Positions 1 to 6,107 are shown, counted from the stretch's first letter. The stretch: DNA of 11,015 nucleotides from Phycisphaerales bacterium (GCA_030680655.1 JAUXUZ010000416.1:1-11015); one strand, 5' to 3'. Notes: generated by a model not told the origin, from the sequence alone. Translations and numbers: made by a program.

Positions 1-366
1 ACTGTTCGCGGTTACATCGAAGATGTCCCCGCTGTTGGTGGACGTCGCTTCCCCAACCAGGCGGAAGAGCTCCTCCTCGTCGGACCCTTCTTCACGGAGT
101 TTGACCGTCGCACCGAGGAAGACGATGCCCGTTTCCTTCGCGGAGGCATCGACGACTGAAACCGTTGCCAACCGCTCCTGCAAGCGACGGATCTCGGCCT
201 CTTCGATCCCCTGCTGCTCGCGGGCGGCGTGGTAGTCGCCGTTTTCCTTAAGGTCCCCCATTGCGCGGGCTTCGGCGATCCGCTGACTGACTGCCTGGCG
301 ATTACCGAGCAGCTCGTTCAGCCGCTTCTCGATCTGTTCTTTCTCGGCCTTGGTGACCATTTCCAT
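1..366 (-). CDS. greA: Transcription elongation factor GreA (3' end cut by window edge)
   Basis: GreA binds the RNA polymerase secondary channel and stimulates transcript cleavage in backtracked complexes. The 122 visible residues begin MEMVTKAEKEQ and contain the N-terminal antiparallel coiled coil (about residues 4-72) with the family signature GDLKENGDYHAAREQQ at 37-52. Asp38 and Glu41 match the acidic tip residues that position Mg2+ in the polymerase active site. From about residue 80 the FKBP-like C-terminal domain starts (IVFLGATVKL, then FRLVGEAS). GreA is usually near 158 residues, so roughly 36 C-terminal residues lie outside the window. I chose the ATG at 366 over the one at 360 because GGAG sits 7 nt before it. 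The 119 bp upstream contain no recognisable promoter. The next gene upstream, the FtsQ-like one, is on the same strand, so read-through is possible. Confidence 0.96.
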   Translation of the reverse strand, partial: MEMVTKAEKEQIEKRLNELLGNRQAVSQRIAEARAMGDLKENGDYHAAREQQGIEEAEIRRLQERLATVSVVDASAKETGIVFLGATVKLREEGSDEEELFRLVGEATSTNSGDIFDVTANS

Positions 367-485
367 CGCACAACTCCAATGCTCGGGTGCACGCCCGTCA
401 CGCCAAGGACACTGTGGCACCGACCCGCTTCCCGACCCCACCCGCGTTCTACAACCCCGGCACCCCGACGCGGATTCTTGGCACG

Positions 486-1484
486 CTACCGCCGCTCGGC
501 GCGCCGGCGATCGGCGGCCGTTTGGGCGGGCCCGGACGCCCGGGAATCGCCCGCGGCCTGCTCGTCTGCGAATCCGCTCGCCGCGCCGATGCCCTCGCTG
601 GACTGATCGATCATGATCCCGCGTGGGCTGGTCACATCAACCATCGGCCGCCCCGCGTCGATCCGACGCCCAAACTCCGGGCCGCTCTTCAGGTGCAAGA
701 GCCACTTGAGCTTCTGGTCGGGGCTCGGCTCGCTGGGCGCCCAATCCTGCGGCGCAGCGCCCCAGACGATCCGGGCGCCGGTATCGGTCAGAATGGCGAG
801 CTTGCGGGCGGACGCGTACTGAGCGACGTCTACTCCTGCCACCTGCCCATAGGCCGGCGTTGGGTAGAGGTAGGCGAGCAACTTTAGGCCGGCCTGAACG
901 TCCGAACCCTCCCACTCTTGTCCGTACTGGCTCGGCCCCGGGCGTGCTGCACCAAGCAGGTAACGCATCGCCGTTGTTCCTGCCGGGTAGTCGATCGGCA
1001 GCAGCTGCGCTTTCGCGCTGATCAGCCGGTCAACCTGGCCCAGCGGCCCATCGACGCGCACAACCGCCACCGGCGTCCGCCAGCGGCCGATGATCTCGAC
1101 CGCGTTGCCATCCGCCCGCCGCACCGTCTCGATCGACTCGAACCAGCCTGTCTGCTCCATCGCCAGCGCCGTGCGGGACAGCGCGTCGCCGTCGGTGGTC
1201 GAGCCGGTCAATTGGGTCAGAGCGAGATCGGCAAGGTCCTGCTGGACCTTCAGCGGCAGCCAGGACCTGCGAGAGCCGTCCGGAGCAACCGGCGTAGTCG
1301 CGTGTACGGGCCAATTGAACCTCACCGAAAGCGGGGCCTGAGAACCCCGATGGGCGCCCGCGGCGTCGGCCAGGCGCTGGTAGCCCGCGACGGCACCGAG
1401 CCCGACGGCCGCCACCAGAACCGCCGTGGCGGTGGTCGCCCAGAAAGCCCTTGTCTTGAACAGGTTGACGTTGTTGCGTGCCAT
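486..1484 (-). CDS. Single-pass membrane protein with FtsQ/DivIB-like architecture
   Basis: The protein has 332 residues: a short basic N-terminus (MARNNVNLFKTR), one hydrophobic helix at about 14-35, and a long extracytoplasmic part. Residues 105-145 (AMEQTGWFESIETV, then VEIIGRWRTPVAVV) resemble the end of the FtsQ POTRA domain and the start of its beta domain, where a W-x-x-x-V segment is followed by an 'R-x-PVA' strand. LISAKAQLLPID (154-165) matches the usual 'lvD..G..l' position, and VDVTSPRGIMI (282-292) is like the terminal FtsQ strand. Known family role: FtsQ/DivIB bridges FtsB/FtsL and septal synthesis proteins in the divisome. The assignment here is by architecture only. The tail (300-332) is polar, Ala/Arg-rich and probably disordered. 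An upstream TTG (1529) and GTG (1511) are possible starts in the same frame; I chose the ATG at 1484 because it places the basic segment directly before the helix. No good Shine-Dalgarno is visible. Alternative: an unnamed POTRA-like envelope protein. Confidence 0.6.
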   Translation of the reverse strand: MARNNVNLFKTRAFWATTATAVLVAAVGLGAVAGYQRLADAAGAHRGSQAPLSVRFNWPVHATTPVAPDGSRRSWLPLKVQQDLADLALTQLTGSTTDGDALSRTALAMEQTGWFESIETVRRADGNAVEIIGRWRTPVAVVRVDGPLGQVDRLISAKAQLLPIDYPAGTTAMRYLLGAARPGPSQYGQEWEGSDVQAGLKLLAYLYPTPAYGQVAGVDVAQYASARKLAILTDTGARIVWGAAPQDWAPSEPSPDQKLKWLLHLKSGPEFGRRIDAGRPMVDVTSPRGIMIDQSSEGIGAASGFADEQAAGDSRASGPAQTAADRRRAERR

Positions 1485-1487
1485 AGT

Positions 1488-1511
1488 GTGCCCGAGCGTG
1501 CCGAAGGGCAC
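1488..1511 (-). promoter_or_regulatory. Mutually exclusive short hairpins just before the FtsQ-like start
   Basis: Reading the minus strand, GTGCCC is followed by GGCAC after a 4-nt loop, and then by GGGCAC three bases before the ATG at 1484. The first arm can pair with either later arm (5 bp or 6 bp), so two alternative folds are possible. In GC-rich DNA this may be chance. If translation starts at the GTG at 1511, the stretch is coding. Confidence 0.2.
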
Positions 1512-1590
1512 CGGTAGATCGGCCCGCAACCCTCTGCAGGTTCAAGGAATGCTCACCCAGCAAGGTCCCCGAGATGTCAGGTATCCCGCC

Positions 1591-2295
1591 CTAGAGCGGC
1601 CACTGGAGCCCGAGATAGAACATGGGGGCGTTCACGTCGGGGTTGTTTGAGTCTCCATCGGTCCGGGCGTTGCTCATGTGGTGCCAGCGAACGCCCCCCA
1701 CCAGCCTCGTTTCTGTGTCGCCAAGCCGGGCGGTGAACCCCACACCTGCCCTGGGAGCGAAGTTGACGCTGGTTCCACCGCTTGGCACATCGTCGCCGCT
1801 GAAGATCATGCCGATCCCCGCGTCAATGTACGCCGTCCAGTCGTGCCCCTCGCCGCCTCCGTATGCGCCGTGCCAGAAGTGCCATCGCAGGTTCACCGCA
1901 ATGCCGCCGCCGAACGTGCTGTCAGGCTCTTGATCGAAGTACCACCCGCTCCCCTCCAGTTGCACTTCCAGCCACTCGCCAATAAACGTAGAGGCGGCGA
2001 CGAACGCGTCGGAGTGCGTGCCGGGATCACCGTCTGCCGCGAAACCGGCACCGACCGACAGGTACCAGACGTACGGCTGTCCCTTTTTGAAGTCACCAAA
2101 CGGCACGCCGGTCGAAGCTGCCGCAGCCGGCGGAGCCGCCGTTTCCGGCTGCTGCACCATCGCCAGCAGGCTGGCCGACACGTCGAGCGTCAAACCCGTG
2201 GTTGCCGCCGCACTGAGTGGTTCAACACCCTGGCCCAATGCCGTTGCGGCACCACCGGAGGCAACTACAACCGCGGCGAAGATGACCTTTTTCAT
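1591..2295 (-). CDS. Outer-membrane beta-barrel protein, acyloxyacyl hydrolase / PagL-like
   Basis: The protein has 234 residues with a Sec signal peptide (MKKVIFAAVVVASGGAATALGQ, likely cleaved after about residue 20-22). A low-complexity Ala/Pro linker (52-60) follows, then alternating amphipathic strands to a C-terminal GLQWPL, as in an outer-membrane barrel. Residues 202-209 (VRWHHMSN) match the H-x-S-N signature of PagL-type lipid A 3-O-deacylases, giving candidate catalytic His206 and Ser208. Where PagL has its third catalytic residue, Glu about 14 residues after the His, this protein has Asp220 or nearby Asn222. PagL enzymes remove the 3-O-linked acyl chain of lipid A at the outer membrane. 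Activity is therefore plausible but not certain, and a structural barrel is the alternative. The start is well supported by the signal peptide. A GGAGGG lies too far upstream (15 nt) to be a normal ribosome-binding site. The gene is divergent from slyX. Confidence 0.7.
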   Translation of the reverse strand: MKKVIFAAVVVASGGAATALGQGVEPLSAAATTGLTLDVSASLLAMVQQPETAAPPAAAASTGVPFGDFKKGQPYVWYLSVGAGFAADGDPGTHSDAFVAASTFIGEWLEVQLEGSGWYFDQEPDSTFGGGIAVNLRWHFWHGAYGGGEGHDWTAYIDAGIGMIFSGDDVPSGGTSVNFAPRAGVGFTARLGDTETRLVGGVRWHHMSNARTDGDSNNPDVNAPMFYLGLQWPL

Positions 2296-2303
2296 GGTGG
2301 GTG

Positions 2304-2313
2304 AGCGTACCCT
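2304..2313. promoter_or_regulatory. Overlapping divergent -10-like elements
   Basis: The PagL-like and slyX start codons are only 35 bp apart. On the minus strand TACGCT (2309-2304) ends 8 nt before the ATG at 2295. On the plus strand TACCCT (2308-2313) lies 17 nt before the slyX ATG, which would give a leader of about 11 nt. The two hexamers share the bases TA at 2308-2309, so the promoters would compete. No convincing -35 is seen for either. Confidence 0.3.
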
Positions 2314-2330
2314 CCAGGGCGGACAGAATC

Positions 2331-2591
2331 ATGTCACCACAAAGTCATCCCGATCCCTCGCAGCACCAGCACAACCAGCGCATCGAGCGGCTGGAGGAAC
2401 TGCTCATGTTCGCCGATCGTCGCCACGAGACGCTCTCCGCGCATGTGGATGAACTGTCGAAACAGCTCGCGGCCATGCACAGGCTCGTTGAGCAGTTCGG
2501 CAAGCGGTTGAAGGACGCCGAACGGACCGCCACGAGCGGCGAACCCGCCCGATCTCCCGAGGACGAGGTCCCACCGCACAACGCGTTCTGA
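2331..2591 (+). CDS. slyX: SlyX family coiled-coil protein
   Basis: This small 86-residue protein has one long amphipathic helix (about 16-66, QRIERLEELLMFADRR then HVDELSKQLAAMHRLVEQFGKRL) with heptad leucines. Its PPH motif near the C-terminus (81-83) matches the 'PPHY' ending typical of SlyX. Family role: SlyX is conserved but its biochemical function is not established; it is named from a locus linked to the phage phiX174 lysis phenotype. An in-frame GTG at 2301 would add ten residues. I prefer the ATG at 2331 because GGA lies 7 nt upstream and the extra residues do not resemble SlyX. The gene is convergent with the sugar-isomerase-like gene, with 27 bp between their stop codons and no obvious terminator. 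Confidence 0.82.
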   Translation: MSPQSHPDPSQHQHNQRIERLEELLMFADRRHETLSAHVDELSKQLAAMHRLVEQFGKRLKDAERTATSGEPARSPEDEVPPHNAF

Positions 2592-2618
2592 ATCCGCTCA
2601 GCGCGACCGGTACGCCTC

Positions 2619-3617
2619 TCAGGCCGTTCCCAGCGTGCTTCGCAGCAATGCCAGACTTTTGGGGATCGCCGTCTTCCAGTCTTCGTTCCCTTCATACTCC
2701 AGCGAGACCCACCCGCGGTAGTTGTGCCGGCGGAAGATGTCGGCGATCCGCTTGTAGTCCAGGTCGAGCGTGTACCACACGCCCCCTCCGTAGTACGTCT
2801 TCGCCTGGATCAGGCACGTCTTGTCCGCCATCAATTCCAGACGGTCATAGGGGTCCTCGAGGAAGCATCCCGTGTCGCTCGTGCACCGAAGCCACGGCGA
2901 GTTGACCGCATCCACGATCCGCAGCACCCCCTGCGGCGTCAAGCCCAGCCCCCAGTGGTTCTCCAGCCCCATGCACACCCCGTGCTTCTCCGCCTCGGGC
3001 AGGCACTTCTCGATCGACGAGATCACCCACCCGAACGCCTCATCCTCGCTGACGCCCGGGATCGGCGCCTCAATCCCGCGGTTTGCCATCAGGTCGTCGA
3101 AGCTCTTGGTTGTGCCCCACCGCCCCGTGTTGAGCCGCATCGTGGGGATGCCCATCGCGCCCGCCATCTGGATGCACTTGATCGTGTGGTCCACGTTCTT
3201 CTGCCGCTCGGCCACATCCTGCTTCACGAAGCTCTGGTGGATCGAGAAACCCATCAACGGAATCCCCTCGTGCAGCGCCGTCCGCTTGAGCATCTGCATG
3301 TAGCCGTTGTCCTCGCGGGTCATCTGCATCATCAGCACCTCGACTCCGTCGAACCCCATCGCCGCGGCGTAGCGGATGCAGTCCTCCACCGGCACCTTGC
3401 TGTCGTCCTTGAACCGCCAGAACGAGTAGCTCGACACGCCGATGCGGTTGCCGCGCGCCCTGCCGGCGGTGGCCGGGTCAAACGGCGAATCGGCAGGGAA
3501 ACAGGCGTTCTCGGGGCCGCTCTGGCTGCACGCGCACCCACCCACCACCGCTACGCCCGCCGCCGCTACCGCACCCGCCACAAACGCACGCCGTGAAGTC
3601 TGCATGGTGTCTTGCAT
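2619..3617 (-). CDS. Tat-exported lipoprotein, sugar phosphate isomerase/epimerase-like TIM barrel
   Basis: The protein has 332 residues. The N-terminus is a twin-arginine signal (S-R-R-A-F, Arg9-Arg10) with a hydrophobic stretch and a lipobox ending VGGC28, so it should be folded in the cytoplasm, exported and lipid-anchored. The rest is an AP-endonuclease-2/xylose-isomerase-like TIM barrel: IGVSSYSFWRF (59-69), MGFDGVEVL (87-95), AMGIPTMRLNTGRWG (154-168), GLENHWG (217-223), TSDTGCF (246-252), LIQAKTYYGGG (269-279) and SLEYEG (305-310). Glu219, Asp248, Gln271 and Glu307 are candidate ligands of the divalent metal used by this superfamily for aldose-ketose isomerisation or epimerisation. The substrate cannot be read from sequence. 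I chose the ATG at 3617, which has TATGCT 7 nt upstream and keeps the RR near the N-terminus. In-frame ATGs at 3605, 3629 and 3689 are alternatives; 3689 would leave only 17 bp to the divergent gene. Confidence 0.85.
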   Translation of the reverse strand: MQDTMQTSRRAFVAGAVAAAGVAVVGGCACSQSGPENACFPADSPFDPATAGRARGNRIGVSSYSFWRFKDDSKVPVEDCIRYAAAMGFDGVEVLMMQMTREDNGYMQMLKRTALHEGIPLMGFSIHQSFVKQDVAERQKNVDHTIKCIQMAGAMGIPTMRLNTGRWGTTKSFDDLMANRGIEAPIPGVSEDEAFGWVISSIEKCLPEAEKHGVCMGLENHWGLGLTPQGVLRIVDAVNSPWLRCTSDTGCFLEDPYDRLELMADKTCLIQAKTYYGGGVWYTLDLDYKRIADIFRRHNYRGWVSLEYEGNEDWKTAIPKSLALLRSTLGTA

Positions 3618-3624
3618 GCCCGGG

Positions 3625-3630
3625 AGCATA
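3625..3630 (-). promoter_or_regulatory. Candidate -10 (TATGCT) for the Tat isomerase gene
   Basis: TATGCT ends 7 nt before the ATG at 3617, the spacing expected if transcription starts at the start codon itself. No -35-like hexamer is found at 16-18 bp. The call rests on the same arrangement recurring at other starts in the window. Confidence 0.3.
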
Positions 3631-3694
3631 ACGACTTTCGCCCTCCCGCTGCTGGCGGGTAACCGACGAACACGCTCCCCTCCACACATCCCTG

Positions 3695-3700
3695 TACCCT
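3695..3700 (+). promoter_or_regulatory. Candidate -10 (TACCCT) for the zinc-ribbon membrane protein
   Basis: TACCCT is followed by six bases and then the ATG at 3707, so a transcript from it would begin at or next to the start codon. No purine-rich ribosome-binding site precedes that ATG (the spacer is TGCAGC). No -35 is recognisable. Confidence 0.3.
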
Positions 3701-3706
3701 TGCAGC

Positions 3707-4225
3707 ATGTTCGACCGCCGTACCGCCTCCCGCCGGGAATGGAGTGTGCTGTGGCGCTACGCCGTGACGCTCCTGGCGATCGAGCTGGTTGCGGTACTGC
3801 TCTCGGCCGCCGTTAACAGCTCGCCCGCATTCGTCAGTGCTGCGCTGCTCTACGCGCTCGTCCACGCCCTCGCTCAGCTCGTTATTCTCGGGATCGCGAC
3901 CGCCGTGCTCGTCCGCTACCACGTCCGAACGTTCCACGTCTGGGCAGGAGCGGCAGCGGTCAACCTGCCGTTGTTGGTCGCGGCGGTCCTGCCGTACGAC
4001 TACTGGTTCTCCTGCTACCTCGCATCGGCCGCACTCGCGGTCGCCTGGACGATCGTGGTCGCACGCATCTCCTTCCGCGTTGCCGACCCGCGCATCGGTC
4101 ACTTGTGCGGAACGTGCTTCTACGACCTCCGCGGCCTCAACTCGCGGGTGTGTCCAGAGTGCGGCACACCCATCACTTCCCCCGCAGCAGCCTCGCCACC
4201 CCCGCCTCCCTGCGCATCGCCGTGA
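3707..4225 (+). CDS. Four-helix membrane protein with C-terminal CPECG zinc ribbon
   Basis: The protein has 172 residues. Four hydrophobic segments are visible at about 17-37, 42-68, 77-95 and 99-122. A cytoplasmic-type zinc ribbon follows: Cys134-x2-Cys137-x-YDLRGL...Cys149-x2-Cys152-G. This CxxC-x-YDLRG-...-CPECG module at the end of small membrane proteins is frequent in Planctomycetota and is the best taxonomic clue in the window. The four cysteines would bind one Zn2+. The cellular role is unknown and I assign none. The tail is Ala/Pro-rich (PPPPP at 165-169). Its last 53 bp overlap the 3' end of ruvC on the opposite strand, so the odd tail may simply reflect the overlap. The start is the only ATG giving the complete first helix. 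Confidence 0.85.
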   Translation: MFDRRTASRREWSVLWRYAVTLLAIELVAVLLSAAVNSSPAFVSAALLYALVHALAQLVILGIATAVLVRYHVRTFHVWAGAAAVNLPLLVAAVLPYDYWFSCYLASAALAVAWTIVVARISFRVADPRIGHLCGTCFYDLRGLNSRVCPECGTPITSPAAASPPPPPCASP

Positions 4226-4691
4226 GCGCGATCGCCAGCGCATCGGCCACATCCGGCGGCTTGGGCATCTCCTTGAGCCCGAACTCAAACTGCATCGCCC
4301 TCTGCATCTGGTCCTTCGCCGCGTGCCCGTACCCCGTTGACGCCTTCTTCACCTCGTTGGGCCTCAGCTCAACCAGCGGCACGTTTGCCCGGCGGATCGC
4401 CAGCAGGATCACACCCCGCGCGTGCCCCATCACGATCGCTGTCGCCGGGTGCGCGTAGTGCGCATAGAGCTGCTCGACCCCCACAAGGTCAGGCTTCACG
4501 CGCCCTAGCAACTCGCTCAAGTCCGTGTGCAACTCCGCAAGCCGGTCCGACAGGCTCGTCCTGGCGTCCAGCTTGAACACCCCCGCTTCCACGATCCGTG
4601 CCCCGCTCGGCGTTGTCCCCTTGGTGCGCAATGGCTCGACGCACCCGTACCCCGTCAGCCGCAGTCCGGGATCGATGCCGAGCACACGCAC
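4173..4691 (-). CDS. ruvC: Crossover junction endodeoxyribonuclease RuvC
   Basis: RuvC resolves Holliday junctions by symmetrical Mg2+-dependent cleavage, working with RuvAB in recombinational repair. At 172 residues it has normal family length. The start is canonical (LGIDPGLRLTGYG), with Asp7 as the first catalytic acid. Glu73 lies in VGVEQLY, and Asp147 and Asp150 in PPDVADALAIAL, giving the usual DEDD set. HPATAIVMGHARGVILLA (81-98) and VKKASTGYGHAAKDQ (114-128) match the conserved helix and the lysine-rich DNA-contact loop. The start codon is GTG at 4691, with a second GTG at 4685; neither has a clear Shine-Dalgarno. ruvA and ruvB are not in the window. The gene is divergent from the ECF sigma gene (81 bp apart) and its 3' end overlaps the zinc-ribbon gene. 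Confidence 0.96.
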   Translation of the reverse strand: MRVLGIDPGLRLTGYGCVEPLRTKGTTPSGARIVEAGVFKLDARTSLSDRLAELHTDLSELLGRVKPDLVGVEQLYAHYAHPATAIVMGHARGVILLAIRRANVPLVELRPNEVKKASTGYGHAAKDQMQRAMQFEFGLKEMPKPPDVADALAIALTAMRREAGVARLLRGK

Positions 4692-4693
4692 GG

Positions 4694-4713
4694 CAAACCG
4701 AAGACACGGTTTG
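4694..4713. repeat. Inverted repeat CAAACCG-N6-CGGTTTG between ruvC and the sigma gene
   Basis: A perfect 7-bp dyad with a 6-nt centre (AAGACA) lies 2 nt upstream of the ruvC GTG. As DNA it could be an operator in the divergent region. As ruvC mRNA it would be a stem-loop touching the start codon. It is AT-richer than the surrounding sequence, which makes chance somewhat less likely. Confidence 0.4.
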
Positions 4714-4738
4714 GCCAGGCCCGTCCCTGCCGGGGCAG

Positions 4739-4765
4739 TTGGGAAACTCGGCGTGCTGATACAGT
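4739..4765 (+). promoter_or_regulatory. Candidate sigma-70-type promoter of the ECF sigma gene
   Basis: TTGGGA (4739-4744), a 15-bp spacer and TACAGT (4760-4765) preceded by TGA, i.e. an extended -10 of TGNTANNNT form. The hexamer ends 7 nt before the ATG at 4773, so the predicted transcript begins at the start codon. The spacer is short, which an extended -10 can tolerate. Confidence 0.4.
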
Positions 4766-4772
4766 CGCCCCG

Positions 4773-5681
4773 ATGCGTCAGAAGAGGAAACGGGCGGCCG
4801 ACTCCATCAGCGTCATCCCCGCGGGGATCGACGCGGCCGTTGCGATCCCGGCACTACTGGAGGCGCACGGCCCGAGGCTCCACGCCCTCGCTCTGCGGCT
4901 GTGCGGCAACCGCGCCGACGCGGATGACATGGTGCAGGAGACCTTCCTGCGGGCGCTGCGGAAATGGAGCACGTTCAACGGCGAAGCCGACGCGGGAACG
5001 TGGCTCTACGCGATTGCTTCCCGCCTTTGCAGGCCGCGCCACCGTCGCAAGGGCGGCTCCGACAAGCGGGTTCCCGCGTTGTCGCAGCTGCTGCCGTGGC
5101 GCGAGACCTCGGTGATGAAGATCGCCGCGGCTCCTGAGGGCGGTGTAGACCCCGCCGAGCGGAACGAGGCGCTCCATCAAGTGCAACGGGCGATCGCGCG
5201 CTTGCCCGAGCACCTGCGCGTGCCCCTGCTGATGAAAGAGGTCCTCGGTGTACGCGTTGGGGATGTGGGCGCGGCGCTTGGGCTTGCGGAGAACACCGTC
5301 AAGACGCGCCTGCACAGGGCAAGGCTGGCCCTCCGCAAGGCGATGACCGCGAAGGCCGACGCCGTCCGTGCGCCGGCGCCGATCTACGAGAAGCAAGTCT
5401 GCATCGACCTGCTGAAGGCGAAGATGGAAGCGATGGACCGTGGCGGCACCAACGCGGGGTTCGCTGTGCCCCAGGCGGAGATCTGCGCACGCTGCCGGGC
5501 GGTCTTCCGCGAGTTCGATCTCGTGCAGGACGCCTGCGCTCAGATGGCGACAGGCCCTCTCCCCGCATCGCTGCGCAGGGCGATCCTGCGGGCGGTTCTC
5601 GATCGTGACGCCGCACTCCGGCCGCCCTCCCGACGCGGCCGGCGTCCGCTCGGCCGATCGGCTGCGCCAAAGCGACCCTAG
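4773..5681 (+). CDS. ECF-type RNA polymerase sigma factor with C-terminal anti-sigma-like extension
   Basis: The protein has 302 residues. Region 2 spans about 26-92 (LLEAHGPRLHALALRLCG, the ADADDMVQETFLRALRKW core, GTWLYAIASRL), and region 4 about 136-192 (IARLPEHLRVPLLMKEVLG, then the helix-turn-helix VGAALGLAENTVKTRLHRAR). Most ECF sigmas end near 190-200 residues. Here about 100 more follow: Cys210 in KQVCIDLLKAKMEAMDRG, then ICARC with Cys238 and Cys241, then a helix. This resembles the zinc-binding anti-sigma (ZAS) fold, whose motif is H-x3-C-x2-C, but the His position is Gln234. It may be a built-in inhibitory or redox-sensing module. The open frame continues upstream to 4527 across the ruvC 5' end; I chose the ATG at 4773 because region 2 follows at normal distance and a promoter lies directly upstream. 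No Shine-Dalgarno is present. It is convergent with the AhpD-like gene. Confidence 0.9.
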   Translation: MRQKRKRAADSISVIPAGIDAAVAIPALLEAHGPRLHALALRLCGNRADADDMVQETFLRALRKWSTFNGEADAGTWLYAIASRLCRPRHRRKGGSDKRVPALSQLLPWRETSVMKIAAAPEGGVDPAERNEALHQVQRAIARLPEHLRVPLLMKEVLGVRVGDVGAALGLAENTVKTRLHRARLALRKAMTAKADAVRAPAPIYEKQVCIDLLKAKMEAMDRGGTNAGFAVPQAEICARCRAVFREFDLVQDACAQMATGPLPASLRRAILRAVLDRDAALRPPSRRGRRPLGRSAAPKRP

Positions 5682-5696
5682 CCGCCCAAGGGTCGC
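5672..5696. terminator. Hairpin between convergent sigma and AhpD-like genes
   Basis: GCGACCCT (5672-5679) and AGGGTCGC (5689-5696) form a perfect 8-bp stem with a 9-nt loop, overlapping the sigma stop codon. In the minus direction it is followed by TTT; no long U-tract is present on either side. The position between two converging genes suggests a bidirectional terminator. Confidence 0.45.
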
Positions 5697-5709
5697 GGTC
5701 GCCCACCGA

Positions 5710-6075
5710 TCAGGCCGGGGTACCGACCTTCTCAAAGTGCTCAAGCGCGGCAGCGACGATCGGCGTATAGGTGTACACCGGGCCGCCACCCATCATCACC
5801 GCGACACCGGCCGCGTCGATCACTTCCTTCGGGGTTGCGCCGGCCTTGATGCACTTCTCAACGTGCGTGTAGATGCACGACTCGCACCGCAGCGCAACAC
5901 CAATCGCCATCGCGATCAGTTCCTTGTGCTTGGCCGACAGGCCACCCTCGCCCCCGTCCTTCATCAGGGCCATGAAGAACGGCCCGAAGGCCTTGCCGAT
6001 ATCCGGCCCCTTGGCCTTGGCCAGGCCCATTGAGGCCGGCCATGTCTCATAGAATGCCGCGGCGTTGTTCTGCAT
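5710..6075 (-). CDS. Carboxymuconolactone decarboxylase / AhpD-like protein
   Basis: This 121-residue, all-helical protein is of typical length for a single CMD domain. The core has LSAKHKELIAMAIGVALRCESCIYTHVEKC (46-75) with Cys64-x2-Cys67 and His71, the C-x2-C-x3-H active site of AhpD-type alkylhydroperoxidase or disulfide-reductase family members. GATPKEVIDAAGVAVMMGGGP (79-99) is the conserved following helix. Likely role: thiol-based peroxide or disulfide chemistry in the cytoplasm. True 4-carboxymuconolactone decarboxylases lack this CxxC, so that enzymatic name should not be taken literally. I chose the ATG at 6075 because GGAGG lies 7 nt upstream; an earlier in-frame ATG at 6096 lacks support. 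It begins 32 bp after the rhodanese stop codon, so the two probably share a transcript. Confidence 0.92.
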   Translation of the reverse strand: MQNNAAAFYETWPASMGLAKAKGPDIGKAFGPFFMALMKDGGEGGLSAKHKELIAMAIGVALRCESCIYTHVEKCIKAGATPKEVIDAAGVAVMMGGGPVYTYTPIVAAALEHFEKVGTPA

Positions 6076-6107
6076 CAGAAAACCTCCACATGTCACAGAC
6101 TGTCAGA

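Noticed and set aside
2724..3596. Plus-strand open frame of 290 codons opposite the Tat isomerase
   Set aside because: The opposite strand encodes a well-conserved TIM barrel with signal peptide; this frame is rich in His/Arg/Pro and resembles nothing.
4527..4772. N-terminal extension of the sigma factor
   Set aside because: The extra 82 codons lie over the 5' end of ruvC and the divergent promoter region, and contain no sigma-like sequence.
4854..5789. Minus-strand open frame of 311 codons opposite the sigma factor
   Set aside because: Sigma regions 2 and 4 are unmistakable on the plus strand; the antisense product is Arg-rich with no domain.
5710..6075. True 4-carboxymuconolactone decarboxylase of aromatic degradation
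   Set aside because: The C-x2-C-x3-H site points to AhpD-type redox chemistry, and no other aromatic-degradation gene is nearby.
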